The position numbers were made by a program, and so were the translations under genes. A stretch of DNA of 13,340 nt from JBMNTU01 sp050945895. GTDB taxonomy: Bacteria; Bacillota; Clostridia; Christensenellales; Christensenellaceae. The notes under the pieces were generated by a model. It saw nothing but the letters and a program-made list of their open reading frames with translations. It was not told where the DNA came from and made no database searches. Below are positions 6,943-13,291 of this stretch, piece after piece. The stretch covers positions 1-13,340 of the forward strand of contig JBMNTU010000063.1 of NCBI GenBank assembly GCA_050945895.1. The letters run 5' to 3'. Position 1 is the stretch's first letter; the number at the start of each line of letters is the position of its first letter.

Positions 6943-7317
6943 ATGGAATCAGTAGGTAATCGGTTACGGGCATTGCGCGAGAGCCTTGGCATATCCCAAA
7001 AGAAAGTATCAGAGATGCTTGGTGCAGGACAGGCTAGTGTGTTTCGATATGAAACAGACAAATGTCAAGCACCATACAAGACGCTTTTATGGTATGCAGA
7101 TTATTTTGATGTATCTATGGATTACATTTTTGGACGTACAGACCAGCCACAGGGCAAGCTATATAACTATGAGCCACAAGCTATACGGGAGCGGCTTGCC
7201 AAAGAGGAAGATTGGGAAGGATTTGTGGAAATGTGCTTTGACCCACGCTCCCCCGTGAATGCAAAGCTAAAGGAAATGATGATTGATATGGCTGGCAAAG
7301 ACAAAGGCGGAAAATGA
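6943..7317 (+). CDS. Cro/C1-family (XRE) helix-turn-helix transcriptional regulator
   Basis: This 124-residue protein has an N-terminal HTH_3 domain (about residues 6-62): IGNRLRALRE-like first helix (seen as VGNRLRALRE), SQKKVSEMLG, then QASVFRYETDKCQAP as recognition helix and turn, ending in the family's typical YFDVSMDYIFGRTD. The rest (about 70-124) is charged and not recognised; it may dimerise. GAGGTG precedes the ATG at 6943. It sits downstream of a strong promoter with three regularly spaced boxes, so it probably represses itself and may control the neighbouring mob genes or dinD-recombinase pair. It lacks the LexA/CI-type autocleavage domain or an adjacent metallopeptidase, so how it is induced is not evident. 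Confidence 0.9.
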   Translation: MESVGNRLRALRESLGISQKKVSEMLGAGQASVFRYETDKCQAPYKTLLWYADYFDVSMDYIFGRTDQPQGKLYNYEPQAIRERLAKEEDWEGFVEMCFDPRSPVNAKLKEMMIDMAGKDKGGK

Positions 7318-7329
7318 TAAAGAAATCGA

Positions 7330-7354
7330 AACTATCCGGAATTTCCGGATAGTT
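7330..7354. promoter_or_regulatory. 12-bp-arm palindrome between the regulator gene and dinD
   Basis: AACTATCCGGAA (7330-7341) and TTCCGGATAGTT (7343-7354) are perfect inverted repeats with one base between them. As RNA it would form a 10-bp stem with a 5-base loop. The downstream sequence CAAAAACTTT is not a T-run on the plus strand, so it is a poor terminator in that direction. It may be an operator for dinD, an attenuating hairpin, or a weak terminator. Confidence 0.6.
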
Positions 7355-7389
7355 CAAAAACTTTAACCTACAATCGTAAAACTAGATGC

Positions 7390-7395
7390 TATAAT
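7390..7395 (+). promoter_or_regulatory. Probable -10 box of the dinD promoter
   Basis: A perfect TATAAT lies 26 bp ahead of the dinD GTG, just after the palindrome at 7330-7354. No good -35 box is found at 16-18 bp spacing. I also saw no GAAC-4-GTTC type LexA box of Bacillota around it, so SOS control of this dinD-like gene is not supported by the sequence. Confidence 0.5.
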
Positions 7396-7421
7396 TATAG
7401 GTATAGCAAAAGGAGATATAA

Positions 7422-8279
7422 GTGAGTAATCTAAATGCGCCGGAGTACAAACGGTTTGAAGATATAAAATGTGTTCGTCAAGATGGAAGTGAGTTTTGGT
7501 CTGCGCGTGAGCTTGCGCCTGCATTAGAATATTTGAAGTGGGAAAATTTCTCAAAGGTCATTGACAGGGCGATGCTTGCTTGCAAAAATAGCGGACTGGA
7601 AATCGCAGACCATTTTCCCGACGTCAGGAAAATGGTTAACATTGGAAGTGATACAAAACGAAAAATAAAGGACTATGAGTTGACTCGTTATGCATGTTAC
7701 CTCATCGTTCAAAATGGTGATCCGCGAAAAGAAGTGATTGCGCTTGGTCAAACATATTTTGCGATTCAGACATACAGGCAAGAAATTGCCGACAAATTTA
7801 ATGAACTGGATGAGGATAATAAGCGACTTGTTATTCGCGGTGACATTAAGCAGTGGAACCAAATGCTTGCCGAAGCAGCACATGATGCAGGTGTAATTAC
7901 AAACGAAGAATTTGCAGTTTTCCAAAATGCAGGATATATGGGTCTGTACGGTGGAATGACTGTTGAGGATATTCACGAAAACAAAGAACTGGCTGTCCGT
8001 GAAAAGATACTTGATTTTATGGGGAGCGAGGAATTGATTGCAAATTTATTTCGTATTTCGCAAACTGAAAGCAAACTAAGACGCGAAAACATACAGGGAG
8101 TAAATGAGGCGAGCGATGCCCATTATATCGTAGGGCGAGAGGTGCGCTCTGCGATCGAGCGAGTGGATGGTGTTATGCCGGAAGATTTACCAACGCCCGA
8201 TAAAAGCATATCGCAAATTGAGAGAGAACAGCTAAATAAATTAAAAAAGAAGAACAAGAAATTAATGCTTGATGAGTAA
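7422..8279 (+). CDS. dinD: DinD-like protein (DNA-damage-inducible protein D family)
   Basis: The 285-residue product matches the DinD layout: an N-terminal Bro-N-like segment (FEDIKCVRQDGSEFWSARE, then LEYLKWENFSKVIDRA), a conserved middle part (DYELTRYACYLIVQNGDPRK...ALGQTYFAIQTYRQE) and the C-terminal block MPEDLPTPDKSISQIE. In E. coli DinD is SOS-induced and inhibits RecA filament activity in vitro; homologs are common on mobile elements and next to restriction systems (established knowledge of the family). Start GTG at 7422 is supported by AAAGGAG 6 bases upstream. The gene is 40 bp ahead of the serine recombinase on the same strand, likely one transcript. In this setting it may modulate host recombination or act as an antirepressor-like switch; that is inference. 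Confidence 0.88.
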   Translation: MSNLNAPEYKRFEDIKCVRQDGSEFWSARELAPALEYLKWENFSKVIDRAMLACKNSGLEIADHFPDVRKMVNIGSDTKRKIKDYELTRYACYLIVQNGDPRKEVIALGQTYFAIQTYRQEIADKFNELDEDNKRLVIRGDIKQWNQMLAEAAHDAGVITNEEFAVFQNAGYMGLYGGMTVEDIHENKELAVREKILDFMGSEELIANLFRISQTESKLRRENIQGVNEASDAHYIVGREVRSAIERVDGVMPEDLPTPDKSISQIEREQLNKLKKKNKKLMLDE

Positions 8280-8301
8280 TTATGGCAGGTTTGCCACAAT
8301 T
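8278..8301. repeat. 24-bp imperfect palindrome between dinD and the recombinase gene
   Basis: Ten-base arms AATTATGGCA (8278-8287) and TGCCACAATT (8292-8301) pair with one mismatch around GGTT. It begins in the dinD stop codon and ends 17 bp before the recombinase ATG, close to its AAAGGA ribosome site. No T-run follows, so it is more likely an operator or a translational-control hairpin than a terminator. Confidence 0.55.
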
Positions 8302-8318
8302 AAAGGATGTGATTAGAT

Positions 8319-9848
8319 ATGAATGCTGTAATATATGCCCGTTATTCCAGCGATGGACAACGCGAAGAATCCATAGAAGGTCAGTTGCGCGAATGTCAGG
8401 CATACGCCGATCAGATTGGATTGACTATCGTTGGCACATATATTGATCGCGCCTATTCTGCCAAAACAGACAACCGCCCGGAGTTCCAGCGCATGATTAA
8501 GGATAGCGCGAAGAAACTGTTCGAGGTCGTTTTGGTCTGGAAGCTGGATCGTTTTGCACGCTCGCGGGAAGATTCGGCCATGAACAAATATATCCTAAAA
8601 CGGCATGGCGTAAAGGTGATGTCGGCAAAAGAAGGCATTTCCGACAGGCCGGAGGGTATCATTCTGGAGGCTATGCTGGAAGGGTATGCAGAATATTTCT
8701 CTGCTGAGTTATCCGAAAAGGTTGTGCGCGGCATGACGGAAAACGCACTCAAAGGAAAACATAACGGCGGTTTAGTGCCTTTCGGTTATACGATAGATGC
8801 AGAGCAGTATTATCATCCCGATCCGTTGACCGCGCCCGTGGTGGTGGAGTGCTTCAAAAGGTATGCAGATGGTGAAAGCCTACAGAAGATAGTGGATAGC
8901 CTGAATGCGAAAGGCATCCGCACGCGTTACAACAAAGCTATGAGCATCAACAGCATTATGACTGTGCTAAAAAACCGCAAATATATTGGTGAATACGAGT
9001 TTCGTGATACCGTTGTGCCTGATGTTGTTCCGGCGATTATCGATGTAGAATTGTTTAACAGTGTACAGGAGCGCATAAAGAAAAACAAACGTGCGCCTGC
9101 ACGTAGCAAGGCGATTGTAGAATACCTGCTCACAACAAAGCTGTTTTGCGGCGAATGCGGCGCGATCATGGCGGGAGAAAGCGGCACGAGCGTCACAGGA
9201 AGATTATACCATTATTATAAATGCGGTAACGCGAAGCGACGCAAAGGCTGCAAGAAAAAGGCGATCAAAAAAGACCTGATAGAGCGTATTGTTGTGGAGT
9301 ACACGAAAGGAACTGTCTTGCAGGATGATATGATCGGTAGGCTCGCTGATGCCATTATTGCGCTGCATGAGAGCGAAAGCGCAATGCTACCGCAGCTTGA
9401 GCGGCAATTAAAGGAAACTGAAAAAGGAATCGAAAATATGCTCAATGCCATCCAGCAGGGCATTTTGACGCCCTCCACTAAACAACGGCTGGATGAGCTG
9501 GAAGAACAAAAGGAAAATTTGAAAATATCCATTGCACAAGAAAATCTTGCAAAGCCGCTTATGACCAAAGAGCATATTGTGTTTTGGATCAGCCGATTCA
9601 AGAATGGCGACATAGATGATATAAAGTATCAAAAGGATATTATTGACATATTCGTCAATGCAGTGTTTGTATATGACGATAAAATCATACTAACGTTCAA
9701 TTACAAGGATGGCACAAAGACGATAACGCTCGATGAAATCAATGGTTCGGATTTAACAAGCTCCGGCACACCAATTATTTCTGTAAGGTTCCTTCGTCGA
9801 AATGGCTTTGGAACCCTTTTTTTTGTTATTCTTTGGGTGACCTTCTGA
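8319..9848 (+). CDS. Large serine recombinase (site-specific integrase)
   Basis: Large serine recombinases cut and rejoin attP and attB to integrate or excise an element. The 509-residue product has a resolvase domain (1-145) with R8 and nucleophile S10 in YARYSSDGQ and KLDRFARS (75-82). A recombinase domain follows (about 150-260), then a zinc ribbon with C277, C280, C302 and C311, and a coiled coil (about 353-410). Length is normal. The last ~20 residues (from about 490) are encoded by a hairpin and T-run that look like a transcription terminator, and they end in a hydrophobic FFVILWVTF unlike the preceding domain. The tail may come from DNA beyond the original gene end. ATG at 8319 is preceded by AAAGGA. 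It follows dinD by 40 bp and probably mobilises the segment to its left. Confidence 0.94.
   Translation: MNAVIYARYSSDGQREESIEGQLRECQAYADQIGLTIVGTYIDRAYSAKTDNRPEFQRMIKDSAKKLFEVVLVWKLDRFARSREDSAMNKYILKRHGVKVMSAKEGISDRPEGIILEAMLEGYAEYFSAELSEKVVRGMTENALKGKHNGGLVPFGYTIDAEQYYHPDPLTAPVVVECFKRYADGESLQKIVDSLNAKGIRTRYNKAMSINSIMTVLKNRKYIGEYEFRDTVVPDVVPAIIDVELFNSVQERIKKNKRAPARSKAIVEYLLTTKLFCGECGAIMAGESGTSVTGRLYHYYKCGNAKRRKGCKKKAIKKDLIERIVVEYTKGTVLQDDMIGRLADAIIALHESESAMLPQLERQLKETEKGIENMLNAIQQGILTPSTKQRLDELEEQKENLKISIAQENLAKPLMTKEHIVFWISRFKNGDIDDIKYQKDIIDIFVNAVFVYDDKIILTFNYKDGTKTITLDEINGSDLTSSGTPIISVRFLRRNGFGTLFFVILWVTF
9787..9824 (+). terminator. Hairpin with T8 run inside the 3' end of the serine recombinase frame
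   Basis: GGTTCC (9787-9792) and GGAACC (9810-9815) form a 6-bp stem with a 17-base loop, followed after one C by eight T (9817-9824). This is a plausible Rho-independent terminator, yet the recombinase stop is at 9846-9848. The overlap suggests that the present stop codon is not the ancestral one, or that termination occurs before the stop. Confidence 0.5.
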
Positions 9849-9903
9849 TAACTTCCCAAATGGTTTCCGCCTGCAGTTCTACAAAAGTTCTATGCACCTT
9901 TTC

Positions 9904-10197
9904 TCAATCGTATGCTTCCTGCTTTGAATTACGATCTTTCCTGCAGGTAAAAGCCACTACGTTTGAAAATTGCACTTTGGGATTCGCCTGTCCTGTATCC
10001 GCATTTATGTCAGCAGCATTACCGCTTCTCAAAGCCTTAAATTTGCTTGACAAACCTTGCGCAATATTTTGCTTTGTTTGAAACTCTAAATGTCCGTATA
10101 TATCCTTTGTGACCCTTATGGAGCTATGTCCCATCCACTCGCTCACTTCTGCAAGAGAATACCCCATATTGAGCAAGATGCTTGCACAGCTATGCCC
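9904..10197 (-). pseudogene. 3' fragment of a tyrosine recombinase/integrase gene
   Basis: The minus strand encodes the C-terminal end of a phage/ICE-type tyrosine integrase: HSCASILLNMGYSLAEVS, then EWMGHSSIRVTKDIYGHLE, then a typical loose tail to the stop at 9904. The third-box His (GHS) and nucleophile Tyr (IYGH) are kept. Homology breaks at about 10197: the H-x-x-R of box II, expected as LRHSC, reads LYGHSC, and nothing upstream (to 10353 in frame) resembles an integrase. The whole N-terminal and most of the catalytic domain are absent, and no start or ribosome site is evident. It is therefore a remnant that cannot catalyse recombination. It lies 55 bp beyond the serine recombinase stop, in the opposite orientation, consistent with damage by insertion or deletion at an element junction. 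Confidence 0.85.
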
Positions 10198-10387
10198 ATA
10201 CAGTATAATTACGACAAAGCAGGAAAGCCCATAAACAAAGGGTTTCAAAGCTTGCCGCGACATATTTTCATCCTTTTCCGAATGAAAAAACGGCGAATCA
10301 CAAAAACGAAAAACAGGGGGTGTTACATTAACGACAAAAGAAATATTGGGCATTTCGTGAAAACGGAATGTCCTTTTTGCTCGTAAT

Positions 10388-10416
10388 TTGCGGTGTGCAT
10401 CCCAGCGTGCTACGAT
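10388..10416 (+). promoter_or_regulatory. Possible promoter of the small membrane protein gene
   Basis: TTGCGG (10388-10393), a 17-base spacer and TACGAT (10411-10416) lie 30 bp ahead of the ATG. An alternative -10, TAGAAT, overlaps at 10416-10421. Both boxes are only partial matches. The bases between the integrase fragment and this site (10198-10387) hold no gene I can support. Confidence 0.35.
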
Positions 10417-10446
10417 AGAATCATAAAGAAACCGGAGGTAGCGAAA

Positions 10447-10635
10447 ATGAAAACATTAGCAATCATATTCACCGCCTTATCCCTCATCATAAGCATGTAC
10501 AGCGGCTCAATCATATGGGGATTATGGATTACAACCGGCCTATGTTTCTACCTTCCCCTGCTGCTGATTCATCTGGTGCGCAAAAAGAAAGAGAAAAAAC
10601 TGCTGGCCCAGATTGCAGCGATGCTGCATCAATAG
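10447..10635 (+). CDS. Small membrane protein, function unknown
   Basis: The 62-residue product from the ATG at 10447 has two hydrophobic stretches (about 3-21 and 24-43) followed by a very basic tail (LVRKKKEKK) and a short amphipathic end. It is most likely a two-pass inner-membrane protein with both ends in the cytoplasm. The start is fixed by CCGGAGG 8 bases upstream; a longer in-frame start 54 bp earlier lacks a ribosome site. It stands alone between a possible promoter and a strong terminator, just ahead of parA. I do not recognise the family. Its position suggests it belongs to the ParAB-bearing element, but no role can be stated. Confidence 0.7.
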   Translation: MKTLAIIFTALSLIISMYSGSIIWGLWITTGLCFYLPLLLIHLVRKKKEKKLLAQIAAMLHQ

Positions 10636-10650
10636 CATAATCATATAGAG

Positions 10651-10679
10651 AAGCGGAGTATAGATGCTCCGCTTTTTTT
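10651..10679 (+). terminator. Rho-independent terminator after the small membrane protein gene
   Basis: AAGCGGAG (10651-10658) and CTCCGCTT (10667-10674) form an 8-bp stem with an 8-base loop, running into seven T (10673-10679). It lies 15 bp after the stop codon and separates this gene from parA. Confidence 0.9.
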
Positions 10680-10693
10680 GTTGCCTGCGTTTT

Positions 10694-10722
10694 TTGCGAA
10701 CAGCGCCCAGCTGCCGTATTGT
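10694..10722 (+). promoter_or_regulatory. Probable promoter of parA
   Basis: TTGCGA (10694-10699), a 17-base spacer and TATTGT (10717-10722) lie about 30 bp ahead of the parA ATG, directly after the preceding terminator. Each box matches consensus at 4 of 6 positions. Confidence 0.45.
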
Positions 10723-10751
10723 AAAAATATAAAAAACAGGAGGAAAAAGCC

Positions 10752-11531
10752 ATGTCCAAAGTAATCAGCATCTCAAATCAAAAAGGAGGCTGCGGCAAAA
10801 GTACAGTCTCGTTCAATCTCGCTGCCGGGCTTGCCCGGAAAGGCAAATCAGTTCTCTGTATAGACAATGATCCCCAGGGAAATCTCACAATGAGCATGGG
10901 CCACCATAAACCGGACGACCTACCATATACCATATCAAGCATTGTGGAAAAAATTGCAGACGACCAGCCGTTTGAGCCGGAGAAAGGAATCCTGACACAT
11001 GATGAGGGCGTAAGCCTAATGCCCGCCAACATACAATTATCGGGGTTTGAAGCAGCCCTCATCAATGTGTACGGGCGCGAAGCCATATTGAAGCAATATG
11101 TCGATCGGGTACGGGATCATTATGATTTTGTCCTGATTGACACATCGCCATCGCTGAACATGCTTACAATCAATGCCCTCACCGCATCCGATACCATCAT
11201 AATCCCAACGACGCCGCAGTTTTTCAGCGCCAAAGGAATGGAATTGCTGCTGTCCACATATTCCCGGTTGGTACGGCGGAAAATAAACGAGGAGTTGCGG
11301 ATTGAGGGAATACTGATCAACATGATGGATTCAAGGCCAAACTTCACGAAGGAAGTCGCGTCGCTGGTGCGCAGTACATTCTCAGAAAAGATTCGGGTAT
11401 TTCATACGGAAATCCCAACATCGGTGCGTGTATCGGAAAGCAGCGCCGAGGGAATCAGTATCTTCAAACACGATCCGAACGGCAAGGTTGCCCAGGCGTA
11501 TGAAGCGTTTGTAGAAGAAATACTGGCATAA
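10752..11531 (+). CDS. parA: ParA/Soj-family partition ATPase
   Basis: ParA ATPases bind DNA non-specifically in the ATP form and, with ParB at its centromere site, distribute plasmids or chromosomes. ParA-like proteins are also frequent on integrative conjugative elements. The 259-residue product has the deviant Walker A KGGCGKST (11-18), the A' segment CIDNDPQGN (36-44) and Walker B FVLID (126-130), followed by the family's TSPSLNMLT. It lacks an N-terminal helix-turn-helix extension, so it is the short type (Soj or type Ib-like length). The ATG at 10752 follows AGGAGGAAAAAG. A hairpin lies between it and the next gene, so expression of the downstream genes may be reduced. Together with parB at 11913 it forms a partition module. 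Confidence 0.95.
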   Translation: MSKVISISNQKGGCGKSTVSFNLAAGLARKGKSVLCIDNDPQGNLTMSMGHHKPDDLPYTISSIVEKIADDQPFEPEKGILTHDEGVSLMPANIQLSGFEAALINVYGREAILKQYVDRVRDHYDFVLIDTSPSLNMLTINALTASDTIIIPTTPQFFSAKGMELLLSTYSRLVRRKINEELRIEGILINMMDSRPNFTKEVASLVRSTFSEKIRVFHTEIPTSVRVSESSAEGISIFKHDPNGKVAQAYEAFVEEILA

Positions 11532-11556
11532 CAAGAACAAACCAAAGTTAAGAAAA

Positions 11557-11586
11557 GCCGTCAATCACAGCGATTGGCGGTTTTTT
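11557..11586 (+). terminator. Terminator or attenuator between parA and the next gene
   Basis: GCCGTCAATC (11557-11566) pairs with GATTGGCGGT (11572-11581) through 10 bp including G-U pairs, with a 5-base loop and six T (11581-11586). It lies 25 bp after the parA stop and about 29 bp before the next ATG. Placed within what looks like one operon, it may lower ParB relative to ParA. No separate promoter is obvious after it. Confidence 0.75.
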
Positions 11587-11614
11587 GCATTTTACGAGGA
11601 GGAGGAAGCGAACC

Positions 11615-11923
11615 ATGATTTCAGAAGCACAGTTTTACCAAATTGAAGACGCAAAGCTGCTCATAGGCGATCCGGAGGTTGTGAGCACCATTTCAAATCC
11701 GCGCCTGACGGCGGAGCAGATGCAGAGCCTGATCGCGGTTGCATGCAGCCATCCAAAGGCGATGTTTGACCTGCATGATTTAAGCGAGATCGACCAAAAG
11801 CAGATGAAGCTGGAAATTCGGCAGTCTGTATCAAAACGGGCTGCCGAGTTTCTTGTACAGAACGAAAAAACCGGGCTGCGTGTGCCGCGCCGGGGAATGG
11901 AGGTAATGAGCCTTGAGCGATAG
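11615..11923 (+). CDS. Hypothetical protein between parA and parB
   Basis: I do not recognise this family. The 102-residue product from the ATG at 11615 appears soluble and mainly helical, with a segment NPRLTAEQMQSLIAVACSHPKAMFDLHDLSE in the middle, a charged helix (KQMKLEIRQSVSKRAAEF) and a basic end (VPRRGMEVMSLER). No membrane segment, signal peptide, cysteine cluster or catalytic motif is seen. An unusually strong GAGGAGGAGG lies about 10 bases upstream; a longer in-frame start 30 bp earlier is upstream of that ribosome site. It ends 11 bp inside parB, so the two are probably translationally coupled and may act together in partition or its regulation (inference from context only). Confidence 0.8.
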   Translation: MISEAQFYQIEDAKLLIGDPEVVSTISNPRLTAEQMQSLIAVACSHPKAMFDLHDLSEIDQKQMKLEIRQSVSKRAAEFLVQNEKTGLRVPRRGMEVMSLER

Positions 11924-12857
11924 TAAGTTTAGTTTGTCACCGGATATGCTCCTGGTAAATACGCAGGCAGATCTGTCCGAGCAGCAGATTCTCCCCATTG
12001 GTACACTGCACCCTTTTAAGAATCATCCATTTAAGATGTACAGCGAGGACAAGATGAACGAGCTGGTGGAAAGCGTGAAACAGCACGGAATCCTAATGCC
12101 CATACTTGTGCGCCCGCGCAGTGAAGGAGGTTATGAGATCATATCCGGGCACAACCGCGCGGAAGCCGCGTCGATTGCGGGAATGGATGATATCCCCGCG
12201 AATGTACGCGAGATGGATGACGACCAGGCGATTCTTGCAATGGTGGATTCCAATCTGCGGCAGCGCGAAACGCTGCTCCACAGCGAAAAAGCGTGGGCGT
12301 ATAGGATGAAGTTAGAAGCGCTGAATAGGCAGGGGGAACGTACTGACCTAACTTGTGCTCAAGTTGAGCACAAGTTGAAATCGGTTGAAATTGTCGCAAG
12401 AGAATCTGATGATAGCCGCCCCACAATCCAGCGCTACATCCGCCTCACTCACCTGATCGAGCCATTGCAAAACATGGTGGATTTGGATGAAATCGGGTTT
12501 ACTCCTGCGGTGGAGTTGTCGTACTTGAAAGAAAATGAACAGATTACCGTAGTGTCCGTGCTGGAGAGCGAGGAGGTGTCGCTTTCTCTGGTGCAGGCAA
12601 AGAAGATGAAAGAACTCAGTAGGGAAGATAAGCTCAATGACAGCATAATCGAGGTGATGTTAATGGAGGAAAAACCGTCGCAAACCAAAGTGACCCTGAA
12701 GGGGAATGTTCTTAAAAAATACTTCCCTGAAAACACAACGCCCAAGGAAATGGAGGAGACGATTATAAAGCTATTGGAAAACTGGCAAAAAAAAACGTTA
12801 AAGGAGAAGACCAATGTAAAAAAAACGACTGATAATATCATCCAGCTGAGCAGGTAA
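11913..12857 (+). CDS. parB: ParB-family partition/nucleoid-binding protein
   Basis: ParB proteins bind parS sites, slide on DNA as CTP-dependent clamps and stimulate ParA. The 314-residue product has a ParB N-terminal domain (about 24-115) with ILPIGTLHPFKNHPF, ILMPILVRPR and the GHNRAEAA signature (79-86, equal to the GxRRxxA CTP-binding motif). A helix-turn-helix region follows (about 150-185, ARESDDSRPTIQRYIRLTHL), then a Lys/Glu-rich C-terminal region. The TTG at 11913 was chosen because GGAGG is 9 bases upstream and lies within the preceding gene; the next in-frame ATG (11946) has no ribosome site. Runs of 9 and 8 A near the 3' end (about 12786 and 12818) could cause slippage. A 27-bp palindrome lies inside the gene at 12350. 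Confidence 0.93.
   Translation: MSDSKFSLSPDMLLVNTQADLSEQQILPIGTLHPFKNHPFKMYSEDKMNELVESVKQHGILMPILVRPRSEGGYEIISGHNRAEAASIAGMDDIPANVREMDDDQAILAMVDSNLRQRETLLHSEKAWAYRMKLEALNRQGERTDLTCAQVEHKLKSVEIVARESDDSRPTIQRYIRLTHLIEPLQNMVDLDEIGFTPAVELSYLKENEQITVVSVLESEEVSLSLVQAKKMKELSREDKLNDSIIEVMLMEEKPSQTKVTLKGNVLKKYFPENTTPKEMEETIIKLLENWQKKTLKEKTNVKKTTDNIIQLSR
12350..12376. repeat. 27-bp palindrome inside parB (candidate parS-like site)
   Basis: AACTTGTGCTCAA (12350-12362) and TTGAGCACAAGTT (12364-12376) are perfect 13-base inverted repeats around a single G, within codons about 146-155 of parB, in the linker before its helix-turn-helix. CAAGTTGA also occurs twice directly (12360-12367, 12371-12378). Symmetric sites of this size in or near par genes are typical of ParB-binding centromere sites, though the sequence is not the chromosomal parS consensus. 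A binding role is inferred. Confidence 0.5.
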
Positions 12858-12947
12858 GGCTGGAGTCAAATTTTGATCGGCATTTCATTTTTTGCATTTT
12901 GTGTGCAGTACGGCATACACTTGAGATAATCGAGGAGGTGTTTTCAA

Positions 12948-13262
12948 ATGAAACGAATATATATCATGTTGATGCTGTGTGCCGTGCTGGCGGCAGCGGG
13001 CTGCTCCGGCGAAGAAGTCGCACTGGCAGAGCCCATTGCAATGGCGGAAGAAGTGAACGTCGCGGAATCTACGCTTGAGCAGGATGTTGAGTCCGAGGAT
13101 GAGGATGAGGATGCAGTGGATGACCATATTGTGCCTACCGGGAAAAGAGAAGTTTCCCCGGCAAAGGAGAGCAGCAAGCCTGCTTCATCGGCTATGCCAA
13201 CTGGAACACCAAAGCTGGCGTGCCCCCCAATCCTTGAACCAGTTCCAAAGTTAGTGGAGTGA
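12948..13262 (+). CDS. Putative lipoprotein, possibly truncated by an insertion sequence
   Basis: The 104-residue product starts at the ATG at 12948, 7-8 bases after GAGGAGGTG. A lipoprotein signal peptide is clear: basic KR, hydrophobic core (IYIMLMLCAVLA) and a lipobox-like AAGC with C19 as the lipidated residue. The mature part is Glu/Asp-rich and Pro/Ser-rich (VESEDEDEDAVDD, then KREVSPAKESSKPASSAMP), a typical extracellular linker that normally precedes a folded domain. No folded domain follows: the frame ends 30 bp before an IS3-type transposase start, and the last ~20 residues (TPKLACPPILEPVPKLVE) could be encoded by the insertion sequence's end. It is downstream of parB by 90 bp on the same strand and probably belongs to the same element. 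Its function is unknown. Confidence 0.75.
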   Translation: MKRIYIMLMLCAVLAAAGCSGEEVALAEPIAMAEEVNVAESTLEQDVESEDEDEDAVDDHIVPTGKREVSPAKESSKPASSAMPTGTPKLACPPILEPVPKLVE

Positions 13263-13291
13263 TGATAAACTAACGAAGAAGGAGAATGGAG

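Noticed and set aside
7551..7976. 141-codon minus-strand open frame inside the dinD-like gene
   Set aside because: It is a shadow of dinD on the opposite strand with no ribosome site; the sense strand carries the family motifs.
10090..10386. 98-codon plus-strand open frame opposite the integrase fragment
   Set aside because: It is antisense to recognisable integrase sequence, lacks a ribosome site and has no family features.
12885..12930. GATAAT ahead of the lipoprotein gene as a promoter
   Set aside because: No acceptable -35 box is found at 16-18 bp spacing, so I did not list it.
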